A stretch of DNA of 64,000 nucleotides from JABFRJ01 sp963847145 (GTDB lineage Bacteria > Pseudomonadota > Alphaproteobacteria > Rhizobiales > Hyphomicrobiaceae), in the NCBI GenBank assembly GCA_963847145.1, contig CAWJYN010000007.1:930001-994000 (forward strand). Direction: 5' to 3'. Made by a program: the position numbers and the translations under genes. Shown here piece after piece: positions 18,219 to 26,166 of this stretch (position 1 is the stretch's first letter; each line of letters begins with the position of its first letter). A model generated the notes under the pieces. It was not told where the DNA came from and did no database searches. It saw only the letters and a list, made by a program, of their open reading frames with translations.

Positions 18219-18563
18219 GCCCCAACTGGCCGGTTCGCTCCGGCCATCTCATTAACTGAGGAGAGGCTAGTCACGCCCATTCGAAGTGTCAACTCATCTT
18301 GACGTAATTTTTAAATGACATAAAAGTTTGCATTGCGAACTGATGACAAAGCCGTCAAGGTTGCAGGAGAACAAGTCGCAGCGGAGCGGACGGCAGCTGG
18401 CACGCAGCAACTAATCCAGGTTGCGGCGGGGTGCGATCGAAGATGGTAATTAACCAGTGGCCCTAGTGGCCGTATTCGACTGCAAACTCATCCAGTGAAA
18501 TTTTCGGCTCCACGGGAGTAATGCCGATTGCAGCCTTTGGGTTGCGTGCAGGGAGTCTGGTCC
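18219..18563. other. Divergent intergenic region bchF / aerR
   Basis: 345 bases between the two divergent arms of the photosynthesis cluster. The bchF-proximal 100 bases are AT-rich and hold the promoter and PpsR-like sites described separately. The aerR-proximal part shows no clear sigma70 promoter; a GGGAG sits eight bases before the aerR start. I see no gene. Confidence 0.6.
18264..18320 (-). promoter_or_regulatory. bchF promoter with two abutting PpsR-like sites
   Basis: On the minus strand TTGACA (18292-18287) is followed after 17 bases by TAGCCT (18269-18264), an acceptable sigma70-like pair 46 bases before bchF. Two near-matches to the CrtJ/PpsR consensus TGT-N12-ACA lie here: 18287-18304 (TGTCA...TTGACG), over the -35, and 18303-18320 (reverse strand TGTCATTT...ACG). 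Each has one mismatch in one half. CrtJ/PpsR is known to bind paired sites and repress bch genes; that it binds here is inferred. Confidence 0.6.
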
Positions 18564-19466
18564 ATGTCAGATCTTTCTCGTGGTCATAGTTCGGAGCCGT
18601 CGTGTTGGGCGCCCATAACGCCCGAGCCCGACCAGCAAATAGCGCGCCGACAACAACGAAAGCAGACGCGTATCGCGCGCGATGCGGAAAGCCGTGTCGA
18701 TCGGCTGACCAGGACCATCGAGGCGGAGATCATACCCCGCCTTTTGCTCGCCAACAGCCATGCGTCTGTGCCGGTGGCGGCCATCAGCAGCGGGCGCCAA
18801 ATCGAGAGCGCGGATGTTGCGAATCTCGTTGCGGCAGTGCTGGAACAAGACATTTCTCATGCGGTGCGCTTGTTCGATCAGCTGGAGAGCGAGGGTGTGC
18901 CGCGCGAGCAGCTGTTTCTCGAACTGCTGACGCCGGCGGCGCGGCGGTTGGGCGACGCATGGCTTGATGACACCTTGAGTTTTGCTGCGGTGACGATCGG
19001 CCTCGCCGGCCTCCAGCAGGTGTTGCGTCATCTCAGTCCGCAGTTCGAAAGCCGGGTGGGCATGCGGCCGCATGGGCGGCAGGCGCTGCTGCTGATGGCG
19101 CCTGGAGAGCAGCACTCGTTCGGGCTGTTCATGGTCGAGGCGTTTTTCCGCCGGACTGCGTGGGATGTGGCGAATGCGTCGACGCTGCCGATATCAGACG
19201 TCGTATCGATGGTTCGGAAAAATTGGGTCGATGTGGTTGGGATTTCGAAAAGCTCTGACGCCTTGCTTGGTGATTTGGCATCGGATATCAGAGCTCTTCG
19301 ACGCGCCAGTCGTAACAGAGACTTGACAATTCTCGTGGGTGGCCCAGCGTTTCTCGAGCGGCCCGAGCGAGTGATTCAGGTCGGTGCAGACGCGACTGGT
19401 GCAGACGCCCGGCAGGCGGTGTGGCAGGCGACAAAATGTGTGATGGCACTGAGCAACAAGCGTTGA
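18564..19466 (+). CDS. aerR: AerR/PpaA-type B12-binding photosynthesis regulator
   Basis: Cobalamin-binding (SCHIC-type) antirepressor that in relatives modulates CrtJ/PpsR. The 300-aa product has an N-terminal basic coil, a helical B12-cap-like part with GDAWLDDTLSF (about residue 130) and a Rossmann-type B12 domain with PGEQHSFG, whose His is the expected cobalt ligand. The ATG at 18564 has GGGAG eight bases upstream; an upstream ATG at 18528 has none. It lies directly before ppsR. ppaA is the synonym used in Rhodobacter sphaeroides. Confidence 0.88.
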   Translation: MSDLSRGHSSEPSCWAPITPEPDQQIARRQQRKQTRIARDAESRVDRLTRTIEAEIIPRLLLANSHASVPVAAISSGRQIESADVANLVAAVLEQDISHAVRLFDQLESEGVPREQLFLELLTPAARRLGDAWLDDTLSFAAVTIGLAGLQQVLRHLSPQFESRVGMRPHGRQALLLMAPGEQHSFGLFMVEAFFRRTAWDVANASTLPISDVVSMVRKNWVDVVGISKSSDALLGDLASDIRALRRASRNRDLTILVGGPAFLERPERVIQVGADATGADARQAVWQATKCVMALSNKR

Positions 19467-19569
19467 CACCAGGCAGGCTCCTGGGGTCGAGCGGGTGGCT
19501 CGGTGGGCCATAGGTGCTCGGAGCGGGTCAGCGCTCGCGAACAGACGATCAGCGCGCGGCGGACTAAAC

Positions 19570-21021
19570 ATGGTATCGACTAAATCTGCGAACCCCGACG
19601 ATGTGGTGGGCCTCGTGAAATCGCTTAAGAAATCCATAGGGAACCTGGACGGGGACGTTGCCTCCAGGCTGATTTCATCCACCATGGACGTGGCTCTGGT
19701 CCTCGATCGAGGCGGAGTCATCCAGGACTATTCCGTTGCTGATGACAGCTTGGCCAAGGAACAGGTGTTCAACTCCATCGTGGGGAAGCCGTGGGCAGGC
19801 ACGGTCACTGTCGAGAGCCGGATCAAGGTCGAGGAAATGATCCGAGACGCGACGTCGAAGGCGGCACCACGCTGGCGGCAGGTCAATCATCCAAGTGCGT
19901 CGGGGCCGGATCTGCCGGTGCGCTACTCGGCGCTTTCTCTCGGCAGTTCGGGCCGTATCTTGGCGGTTGGCCGGGAACTGCGTTCCGTGTCCCAGCTCCA
20001 GCAACGCCTGATCAATGCGCAGCAATCGATGGAACGGGAGTACGCGCGGATGCGGCTCGCGGAAACACGTTATCGATTGTTGTTCCAGACGGCGACTGAG
20101 GCGGTTGTCGTTGCTGATGCGCAAAGTTCCAAAATCATCGAGATTAACCCGGCCGCCGAAAAGTTGTTTGCGGGTGCGGGCCGGCGCAAGCTGAGCAAGT
20201 CTTTATTCGATGCCTTTGATGCAGCCGGCACGCGCGATATTCGCACGTTGTTTGAGCAGATCCGGACGACCGGCAGGGGGGAGAGCCTGCGCGCGATCTT
20301 AGCCGGCAGCAAGACTGCAGTCAGCGTTTCTGGCTCTCTATTCCGACAGGATGCGGCGGCGTACGTACTGGTGCGCTTGGCGTCGATCCAACCGGGTAAC
20401 GCGGTGCGCGATGAAAATCCGGCGGCGATGCGGTTGAAACAGGCCGTCGAGCGGATGCCGGACGGGTTTGTCATGATCGGCAAGGACCGCCGGGTGCAAA
20501 CCGCCAACCTCGCGTTTCTCGAACTTGCGCAGCGCGCGACCGAAGAGCAGGTACGTGACGAGCCTATTGAACGGTGGCTGGGCCGCTCGCCTGTCGAGCT
20601 TACGACATTTCTCAACAATACCGCGCAGCACGGCTCTGCCCGGCAGTTCGCGACGATTGTACGTGGTGAGTTCGGTTCCGTCGAAGAAGTGGAAGCGTCA
20701 GCGGTTTATGTGGCCGACCCGGAGTATCCGTGTTTTGGCCTGACCGTCCGGTCCAGCGGCCGCCGTGCGACGGGCAGGGTCCTGGGGGAGCACGAATTGC
20801 CCCGGTCGGTCCAGCAGATGACCGGATTGGTTGGGCAAGTTCCGTTGAAAAATTTGGTGCGCGAGACAACGGATCTTATCGAGCGGCTGTGTATTGAAGC
20901 GGCGCTTGAGCTGGTCGGCGACAACCGCGCATCGGCTGCTGAAATGCTTGGGCTGAGCCGCCAGAGCCTCTATGTCAAATTGCGGCGCTACGGTCTGGGT
21001 GATCTGGACACTGAGAACTGA
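19570..21021 (+). CDS. ppsR: Photosynthesis gene repressor PpsR/CrtJ
   Basis: PAS-PAS-HTH repressor of bch, crt and puc genes. From ATG 19570 it is 483 aa: an N-terminal domain, a coiled Q-linker near 140-160, PAS domains at about 160-280 and 285-400, and a Fis-type helix-turn-helix at the end (NRASAAEMLGLSRQSLYVKL, about 452-471). Only two cysteines are present, Cys388 and Cys441; the second matches the HTH-proximal redox Cys of PpsR/CrtJ, while nothing matches the one near residue 250. It lies between aerR and bchG as in relatives. Confidence 0.94.
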   Translation: MVSTKSANPDDVVGLVKSLKKSIGNLDGDVASRLISSTMDVALVLDRGGVIQDYSVADDSLAKEQVFNSIVGKPWAGTVTVESRIKVEEMIRDATSKAAPRWRQVNHPSASGPDLPVRYSALSLGSSGRILAVGRELRSVSQLQQRLINAQQSMEREYARMRLAETRYRLLFQTATEAVVVADAQSSKIIEINPAAEKLFAGAGRRKLSKSLFDAFDAAGTRDIRTLFEQIRTTGRGESLRAILAGSKTAVSVSGSLFRQDAAAYVLVRLASIQPGNAVRDENPAAMRLKQAVERMPDGFVMIGKDRRVQTANLAFLELAQRATEEQVRDEPIERWLGRSPVELTTFLNNTAQHGSARQFATIVRGEFGSVEEVEASAVYVADPEYPCFGLTVRSSGRRATGRVLGEHELPRSVQQMTGLVGQVPLKNLVRETTDLIERLCIEAALELVGDNRASAAEMLGLSRQSLYVKLRRYGLGDLDTEN

Positions 21022-21098
21022 CCGTTGTGGGTGGGGCGTGTGGCTGCGGCGCGCGCCGGACTACCGAGCCGGGCAGTCTATTTTTTCTGACACAAATA

Positions 21099-21116
21099 TG
21101 TAAATTGCGATTGACA
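21099..21116. promoter_or_regulatory. Perfect TGT-N12-ACA site (PpsR/CrtJ-like) upstream of bchG
   Basis: TGT at 21099-21101 and ACA at 21114-21116 are separated by 12 bases, matching the CrtJ/PpsR consensus. The right half is part of TTGACA (21111-21116). No convincing -10 follows at proper distance from the bchG ATG (21144), so the exact promoter is unclear. Confidence 0.6.
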
Positions 21117-21143
21117 CTTTTGCTGGATCGCTGATGATGCAGC

Positions 21144-22031
21144 ATGTCTGCGAATTCACCATCCAAATCCGTACCGCCGCTGGTCGCGCTTGAGCTGCTC
21201 AAGCCGGTGACATGGTTCCCGCCGATGTGGGCATTCGCCTGCGGGGTGGTGGCATCGGGTGCGTCGCCGGCGAACAAGTGGCCGGTCATTGCTGCTGGCG
21301 TTTTGCTCGCGGGCCCGCTGGTGTGCGGCAGCAGTCAGGTTGTGAACGATTGGTTCGACCGGCACGTGGATGCTATCAATGAGCCGCAGCGGCCCATTCC
21401 ATCCGGCCGCGCGCCGGGGAAGTTTGCGCTGCATATGGCCATTGCTTGGTCGGTGCTGTCACTTTTTGTGGCGGCGCTGCTTGGCCAAACTGTCTTGCTG
21501 GCGGCCATCGTTGGGCTGGCACTGGCGTGGGCCTACAGCGCCCCACCATTCCGGCTGAAATTGAACGGCTGGTGGGGCTGCGCTGCCTGCGGTCTTTGCT
21601 ATGAGGGCTTGGCCTGGATCACCGGCACGGCGGTGATGACCGGCGGTGCATTGCCGACGGCCTCGCTCAGCCTCGCGGCACTCTACAGCCTCGGCGCGCA
21701 CGGCATCATGACGCTCAACGATTTCAAGTCCATCGAGGGCGACCGGCAATCCGGCGTTCGCACCTTGCCGGTCCAGCTCGGTGCGGAACGCGCGGCGCTT
21801 GTGGCGTGCGGCGTGATGGTGGTGGCGCAGGTGCTGGTGATGGCGTGCCTGATCGTTTGGGAGCGGGCACTTTATGCGATGGCAATCGGGGCGCTGCTAG
21901 CTGTTCAAGTTCACTTGATGCGGCGTTTGTTGGACAATCCGGCAGCGCACGCACCCTGGTATAACGCGACGGGCATTGGGCTGTTTGTTTCCGGCATGAT
22001 GATCAGTGCGGTAGCGGTTCGCGGGCTCTAG
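21144..22031 (+). CDS. bchG: Bacteriochlorophyll synthase (geranylgeranyl transferase)
   Basis: UbiA-family membrane prenyltransferase that esterifies bacteriochlorophyllide a with geranylgeranyl diphosphate. At 295 aa with about eight helices, it has the two Asp-rich prenyl diphosphate sites: NDWFDRHVDAINEPQRP (residues ~68-84) and LNDFKSIEGDRQSG (~190-203). There is no strong ribosome site. It is followed by a PucC-like transporter and bchP, the classical bchG-orf-bchP order. Confidence 0.97.
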   Translation: MSANSPSKSVPPLVALELLKPVTWFPPMWAFACGVVASGASPANKWPVIAAGVLLAGPLVCGSSQVVNDWFDRHVDAINEPQRPIPSGRAPGKFALHMAIAWSVLSLFVAALLGQTVLLAAIVGLALAWAYSAPPFRLKLNGWWGCAACGLCYEGLAWITGTAVMTGGALPTASLSLAALYSLGAHGIMTLNDFKSIEGDRQSGVRTLPVQLGAERAALVACGVMVVAQVLVMACLIVWERALYAMAIGALLAVQVHLMRRLLDNPAAHAPWYNATGIGLFVSGMMISAVAVRGL

Positions 22032-22042
22032 GCGGCGAACTG

Positions 22043-22062
22043 GCGATGGCGAGCGATGGCAA
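22043..22062. repeat. Tandem 10-bp repeat before the PucC-like gene
   Basis: GCGATGGCGA (22043-22052) is followed directly by GCGATGGCAA (22053-22062), 16 bases before the downstream ATG. It is short and could be chance, but it fits the pattern seen at other gene edges. Confidence 0.4.
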
Positions 22063-22077
22063 GAGAGGATGCGTTCC

Positions 22078-23448
22078 ATGACGATTGAGCCACTCGGCTG
22101 GCTTGGTATCTTTCGACTGGGGCTGGTGCAGACCGCGTTGGGTGCCATCGTCGTGCTGACGACCTCGACGCTCAACCGCGTGATGGTCGTGGAGTATGCA
22201 CTGCCTGCAGTGTTACCCGGCTTTCTGGTTGGGCTGCACTACGCCGTGCAGGTGACGCGGCCCCGCATGGGTTTTGGGTCCGATACCGGTGGCCGGCGTA
22301 CGCCATGGATCATTGGCGGCATGGCGGTTCTGGCGCTTGGCGGCATTGGCGCGGCGGCCGGTACAGCTCTTATGGCGACGCATCTGTGGGCGGGCATTCT
22401 GCTCTCGACGCTGGCTTATCTCGCGATCGGCGCGGGCGTGAGTGCGACGGGGACGACGCTGCTGGTTTTGCTGGCGAAGCGGACGGCGCTGCATCAGCGG
22501 GCCGCGGCGGCAACGATCGTCTGGGTGATGATGATCGCCGGCTTCGCGATTACGGCGACGGTGGCGGGATATGCGCTCGAACCTTATTCGGGTGGCCGAT
22601 TGGTTTTGGTGATGAGCATCGTTTCGATTGTGGCGTTCGCCGTCGCCGTGGCCGCTATCGCCGGCGTCGAGGGTCGAACGGGTGATCTGCGGGAGACCGA
22701 CGGGCATGGTGGCCGGCCGGCGAACTACCGGCAGGCGCTGGCTGAGGTCTGGTCTGAGCCAGCGGCGCGGCGCTTTACGATCTTTGTTTTCATTTCGATG
22801 CTCGCCTACAGCGGGCAGGAGCTCATTCTCGATCCGTTCGCGGGCGCGATATTCAACTTTACGCCGGGGCAATCGACGCGGCTGTCGGGCCTGCAACACG
22901 GCGCGGTGCTCGTCGGGATGGTGCTGGTCGCGGCGGCCTCCGCCCTGGGCAAGGGGACGCCGTTTGCATCGCTGACGCATTGGGCCGTTGGCGGTTGCGT
23001 CGCCTCAGCTTTTGCATTGCTTGGATTGGTGGGCGTGGGGCTGTCTGGACAAGCCGGGCTGGTGCAGGCGTGGGTGGCGGTGCTGGGCATCGCGAACGGT
23101 GCGTTCGCCATCGCGGCGATCGGCCAGATGATGACCATGGCCAGCCAGGGGCACAAAGGGCGCGAGGGCGTGCGCATGGGATTGTGGGGCGCTGCGCAAG
23201 GCATCGCATTCGGCTGCGGTGGCCTGGTTGGCGCGGCGGCTAGCGATGTCGCGAAGTTTCTGACCGGTTCGCCGGCGCAAGCCTATGCGTGTGTGTTTGC
23301 ACTTGAAGCGGCGCTGTTTCTGGTCGCCGGCATAATGGCACTCCGGATCAAGGCCGCGCCGCGTGACGTGGAGGCGGGGGAGCCAGCCCATGCCAGGACG
23401 CGGCTTCCGATTGGCGCGGCGGCAACCGCCGCTGGTGGCGAGCGATAG
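22078..23448 (+). CDS. PucC-family (BCD) transporter between bchG and bchP
   Basis: 456-aa MFS-like membrane protein of the PucC/LhaA/Orf428 family with about twelve helices; the family signature STLNRVMVVEYALPA is at residues ~33-47. The equivalent gene in Rhodobacter lies between bchG and bchP and is sometimes called bch2 or orf428; its role in pigment or light-harvesting assembly is inferred from paralogues. ATG 22078 has a GAGAGG nine bases upstream; a start three codons earlier is possible. Confidence 0.88.
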   Translation: MTIEPLGWLGIFRLGLVQTALGAIVVLTTSTLNRVMVVEYALPAVLPGFLVGLHYAVQVTRPRMGFGSDTGGRRTPWIIGGMAVLALGGIGAAAGTALMATHLWAGILLSTLAYLAIGAGVSATGTTLLVLLAKRTALHQRAAAATIVWVMMIAGFAITATVAGYALEPYSGGRLVLVMSIVSIVAFAVAVAAIAGVEGRTGDLRETDGHGGRPANYRQALAEVWSEPAARRFTIFVFISMLAYSGQELILDPFAGAIFNFTPGQSTRLSGLQHGAVLVGMVLVAAASALGKGTPFASLTHWAVGGCVASAFALLGLVGVGLSGQAGLVQAWVAVLGIANGAFAIAAIGQMMTMASQGHKGREGVRMGLWGAAQGIAFGCGGLVGAAASDVAKFLTGSPAQAYACVFALEAALFLVAGIMALRIKAAPRDVEAGEPAHARTRLPIGAAATAAGGER

Positions 23449-23489
23449 AGAACCCAGACACAGTTTCCATTCAGCCCGAGGCGCCTGCG

Positions 23490-24713
23490 ATGACCATAGC
23501 TGAGCTTGAGACGTTTGATGCCGTGGTGGTCGGCGGCGGTCCATCCGGTGCGACGGCCGCTTGGGATCTGGCGCGTGCCGGACACCGTGTGCTGCTGCTC
23601 GACAAGGCCGGCCGCGTCAAGCCGTGTGGCGGTGCTGTGCCGCCACGGCTGATGGCCGAGTTCGAAATTCCCCAATCGATGCTGGTGGCGCGGATCACCT
23701 CGGCGCGCATGGTCGCACCCTCGCGGACCTCGGTCGATATTCCGATCGACAACGGTTACGTGGGTATGGTCGATCGCGACCAGTTCGATGCTTGGCTGCG
23801 CGCGCGCGCAGTGGCTGCTGGTGCCGAATTGCGTGCCGGCACTTTCACGTCGGTCGAACGTGGGGCAAAAGGGGAACCGGCGGTGGTGTCGTATCGTGGC
23901 ATCAGCACGACGGGCGCAGTCAAACTGCGCAAAGTGGCGGCCCGTGTGATTGTCGGCGCCGACGGTGCGGTGTCTGCCGTAGCCCGGCAGGAAATACCGG
24001 GCGGACAGCGGCCATCGTACGTGTTTGCCTATCACGAGATCATCAAGTCACCGCCCGCACGGCAGGCCGGCGAGCCGGTGAGCGGTTTTGATCCAAAGCG
24101 CTGCGATGTGATCTACCAAGGCACGACCTCGCCAGATTTTTATTGCTGGGTGTTTCCGCATGGCGCGACAACGAGTGTCGGCACCGGCAGTGCGATCAAG
24201 GGTTTCTCGCTGAAAGATGCGGTTGCCAAGGTGCGCGCTGACAGTGGGCTGACGGCGTTCGAAACGATCCGCCGCGAGGGCGCGCCCATTCCGCTCAAGC
24301 CGCTGCGCCGATGGGAGAATGGGCGTGACGTAGTGCTGGCGGGTGATGCGGCGGGTGTCGTCGCGCCGGCGTCGGGTGAGGGCATCTACTACGCCATGCT
24401 CGGCGGGCGGCTGGCGGCAGATGCCGCTGCAGAGTTTCTCAGAACAGGTAATCCACGGGTCTTGCGGCAGGCGCGGGCCAGGTTCATGCGCCTGCACGGC
24501 CGTGTGTTCTGGGTGCTCGGTTTGCTACAATATTTCTGGTATCATACCGACAAACGGCGGGAGCAGTTCGTCAAGATCTGCCGGGATCGCGATGTGCAGA
24601 AATTGACGTTTGACGCCTATATGAACAAAGAACTGGTGAAGACACGGCCGATGGCGCATATGCGGATCTTCTTCAAGGATCTGGCTCATTTGATGGGTTT
24701 TGCGCGCGCATGA
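23490..24713 (+). CDS. bchP: Geranylgeranyl-bacteriochlorophyll reductase
   Basis: FAD-dependent reductase saturating three double bonds of the geranylgeranyl tail to phytyl. The 407-aa protein begins with the dinucleotide-binding VVVGGGPSGATAAW (residues ~11-24), has PCGGAVPP (~48-55) typical of the GGR family, and the second FAD motif LAGDAAGVVAPASGEGI (~287-303). Its stop overlaps tspO by four bases. It completes bacteriochlorophyll a synthesis after BchG. Confidence 0.96.
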   Translation: MTIAELETFDAVVVGGGPSGATAAWDLARAGHRVLLLDKAGRVKPCGGAVPPRLMAEFEIPQSMLVARITSARMVAPSRTSVDIPIDNGYVGMVDRDQFDAWLRARAVAAGAELRAGTFTSVERGAKGEPAVVSYRGISTTGAVKLRKVAARVIVGADGAVSAVARQEIPGGQRPSYVFAYHEIIKSPPARQAGEPVSGFDPKRCDVIYQGTTSPDFYCWVFPHGATTSVGTGSAIKGFSLKDAVAKVRADSGLTAFETIRREGAPIPLKPLRRWENGRDVVLAGDAAGVVAPASGEGIYYAMLGGRLAADAAAEFLRTGNPRVLRQARARFMRLHGRVFWVLGLLQYFWYHTDKRREQFVKICRDRDVQKLTFDAYMNKELVKTRPMAHMRIFFKDLAHLMGFARA

Positions 24714-25213
24714 CGGCAGGTGAAGGCATGGACTGGTTGCCGATCGTGGTGGCGGCGACAACGGCGATCATGGTGGGTGTCGCTGGCGGATTGCTAACGG
24801 AGATTGGTCCTTGGTACCGGGGGCTGGCAAAGCCGTCCTGGCAGCCGCCGGATTGGGCGTTTGCGCCGGCGTGGACCTTGATCTTCACATTGACGGCGAC
24901 ATCGGCAGTCATGACGTGGCGGGTGCTGCCGGCTGGTGCGCCGCGAACGACGCTGCTGTGGCTTTACGCTCTCAATTGCGTGCTCAACGTCGCTTGGAGC
25001 GCGTTGTTTTTCCGCATTCGACGTCCTGACTGGGCACTGGCCGAGCTGATCGCGTTGTGGCTGTCAATTGCGGCGCTGGTGGTCTTTACCGCTCAATGGC
25101 ATGCGACCGCGGCCTGGTTGCTGGTGCCGTATCTCGCGTGGGTGACGTTTGCGGGCGTGCTCAACTGGGCGGTGGTCCGGCGGAACGCGCCGTTTGCGCG
25201 TGTGCAAGCATGA
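24710..25213 (+). CDS. tspO: TspO/MBR-family tryptophan-rich sensory protein
   Basis: Five-helix membrane protein of the translocator family that binds porphyrins. In Rhodobacter sphaeroides TspO negatively affects photosynthesis gene expression in air. The 167-aa product shows the WYRGLAKPSWQPPDWAF, LNVAWSALFF and WVTFAGVLNWAVVRRN segments conserved in the family. The ATG overlaps the bchP stop, and the next small gene overlaps its own stop, so all three are coupled. Confidence 0.94.
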   Translation: MTAGEGMDWLPIVVAATTAIMVGVAGGLLTEIGPWYRGLAKPSWQPPDWAFAPAWTLIFTLTATSAVMTWRVLPAGAPRTTLLWLYALNCVLNVAWSALFFRIRRPDWALAELIALWLSIAALVVFTAQWHATAAWLLVPYLAWVTFAGVLNWAVVRRNAPFARVQA

Positions 25214-25473
25214 GTGCGTGGTTCAGCAGTGGCCGCGTGATCGATGCCATTCTGCTGCTGATGATGATCGAAGGCGCGGCGTTGTGCTGGCTGCGGGCAC
25301 GCACGGGACGTGGGTTATCGATGGGCAGTGTGGCCACGCTGCTGGCCTCCGGCGCGGCGCTGATGCTGGCGTTGCGGGCCGCGTTGACGGGCGCCGGATG
25401 GGAGACTGTGTCGCTGTTTCTGGTGGTGGGTCTGATGGCCCATCTGGTCGATGTGGCCGTCCGCTGGAAGTAG
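25210..25473 (+). CDS. Small membrane protein at the end of the bchP-tspO operon (87 aa)
   Basis: The ATG at 25210 overlaps the tspO stop (ATGA). The 87-aa product has three hydrophobic segments (about 9-27, 40-60 and 66-82) with short loops, so it is probably an inner-membrane protein. I do not recognise a named family. Tight coupling to tspO suggests a role in tetrapyrrole handling or membrane assembly, which is inference. Confidence 0.75.
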   Translation: MSAWFSSGRVIDAILLLMMIEGAALCWLRARTGRGLSMGSVATLLASGAALMLALRAALTGAGWETVSLFLVVGLMAHLVDVAVRWK

Positions 25474-25567
25474 GCCAATGCGAGTGGCCGCGCTGCCATG
25501 CCCATCGCCTCTGACATGCGAGCCAGGCGATCGAAATGGGCTGCGCTGTGGCAACGACCGAGATTGT

Positions 25568-26037
25568 TCAGGGACGTGGACGGGATGGTCGCGCGGGAAG
25601 AGACGTTGGCGAGGCGCCCGCGTAGACCGGGGTAGCGCTCTCTGCCGGCGGTGGATTTGAACCGACACGGGCGGTCGGCAGCACGACTTGGCTAACGAAA
25701 CCCCAAAAACCAATCATGTGCCAGAACGCGATCCCGACCAGAAAGCCAAGCAGTGCCCAAAGCCAAGCTGGCGATCTGGACCGGTTGCGACGTTGGCGGC
25801 GACTGTCGGAAGCTGGTTGAGTGGCGCCGCAGGTGGCGCTGCCACGGCCGGCGCTGCTTCAATCGCGTCACCGGGGACCGCCGCTCGATAGGAGCCGAAG
25901 GCGGCCAATCGCTGACGGCGCCGCGCTTCGCCATCGACGAACAGATCGTCATCGTGCCAATCGGCGTCGTGCTGATCGGTGGGCCGAACATTGGGTCGAT
26001 GAGCTTGGGCTTTCGCTGTTGCCTGAGTGCGCGCCAA
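25568..26037 (-). pseudogene. Small membrane-protein gene with an apparent frameshift
   Basis: Two protein-like segments lie in different frames of the minus strand. The first, from a TTG at 26037, is acidic then basic (HDADWHDDDLFVDGEARRRQ, AAFGSY) followed by an Ala/Pro linker. The second reads WLWALLGFLVGIAFWHMIGFWGFV, one clear membrane helix, and ends at the TGA at 25568; it has no start codon of its own. The 470-base span is one base short of a multiple of three, so one base missing in the linker (about 25790-25860) would join them into about 156 aa. AGGGAG six bases before the TTG is a good ribosome site. It is either a sequence error or a broken gene; the function is unknown. Confidence 0.55.
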
Positions 26038-26040
26038 AAC

Positions 26041-26072
26041 GGTCTCCCTGAATGCACAAGATCAGGGAGACC
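26041..26072 (-). promoter_or_regulatory. Perfect 11-bp hairpin covering a ribosome binding site
   Basis: GGTCTCCCTGA (26041-26051) and TCAGGGAGACC (26062-26072) form an exact 11-bp stem with a 10-base loop. Read on the minus strand, the 3' arm contains the AGGGAG that serves the TTG start at 26037, and it is followed by GTTTTGG. It could sequester the ribosome site or act as a terminator behind the RNase T2 gene. Confidence 0.6.
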
Positions 26073-26089
26073 CGATTCGGTTCGTTCCA

Positions 26090-26152
26090 TCAAGGAAATT
26101 GGGCTTTCAGGATTGGGCCTTCAAGGAAATTGGGCCTTCAAGGAGTTTGGGC
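26090..26152. repeat. Imperfect tandem repeats downstream of the RNase T2 gene
   Basis: Four diverged units of about 14-17 bp built on TCAAGGAAATTGGGCCT fill 26090-26152, seen also as a 31-bp duplication (26091-26121 and 26122-26152). They lie between the RNase T2 stop and the hairpin. Confidence 0.75.
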
Positions 26153-26166
26153 GCCGCCGGCGGCCG

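Noticed and set aside
21111..21139. Sigma70 promoter TTGACA-N17-ATGATG for bchG
   Set aside because: The -10 is a poor match and lies only a few bases from the start codon, so the transcript would begin inside the gene.
25655..25690. GTTCAAATCC on the minus strand resembling a tRNA T-loop
   Set aside because: The flanking bases do not form the T stem, acceptor or anticodon arms, and the stretch lies in a protein-like frame.
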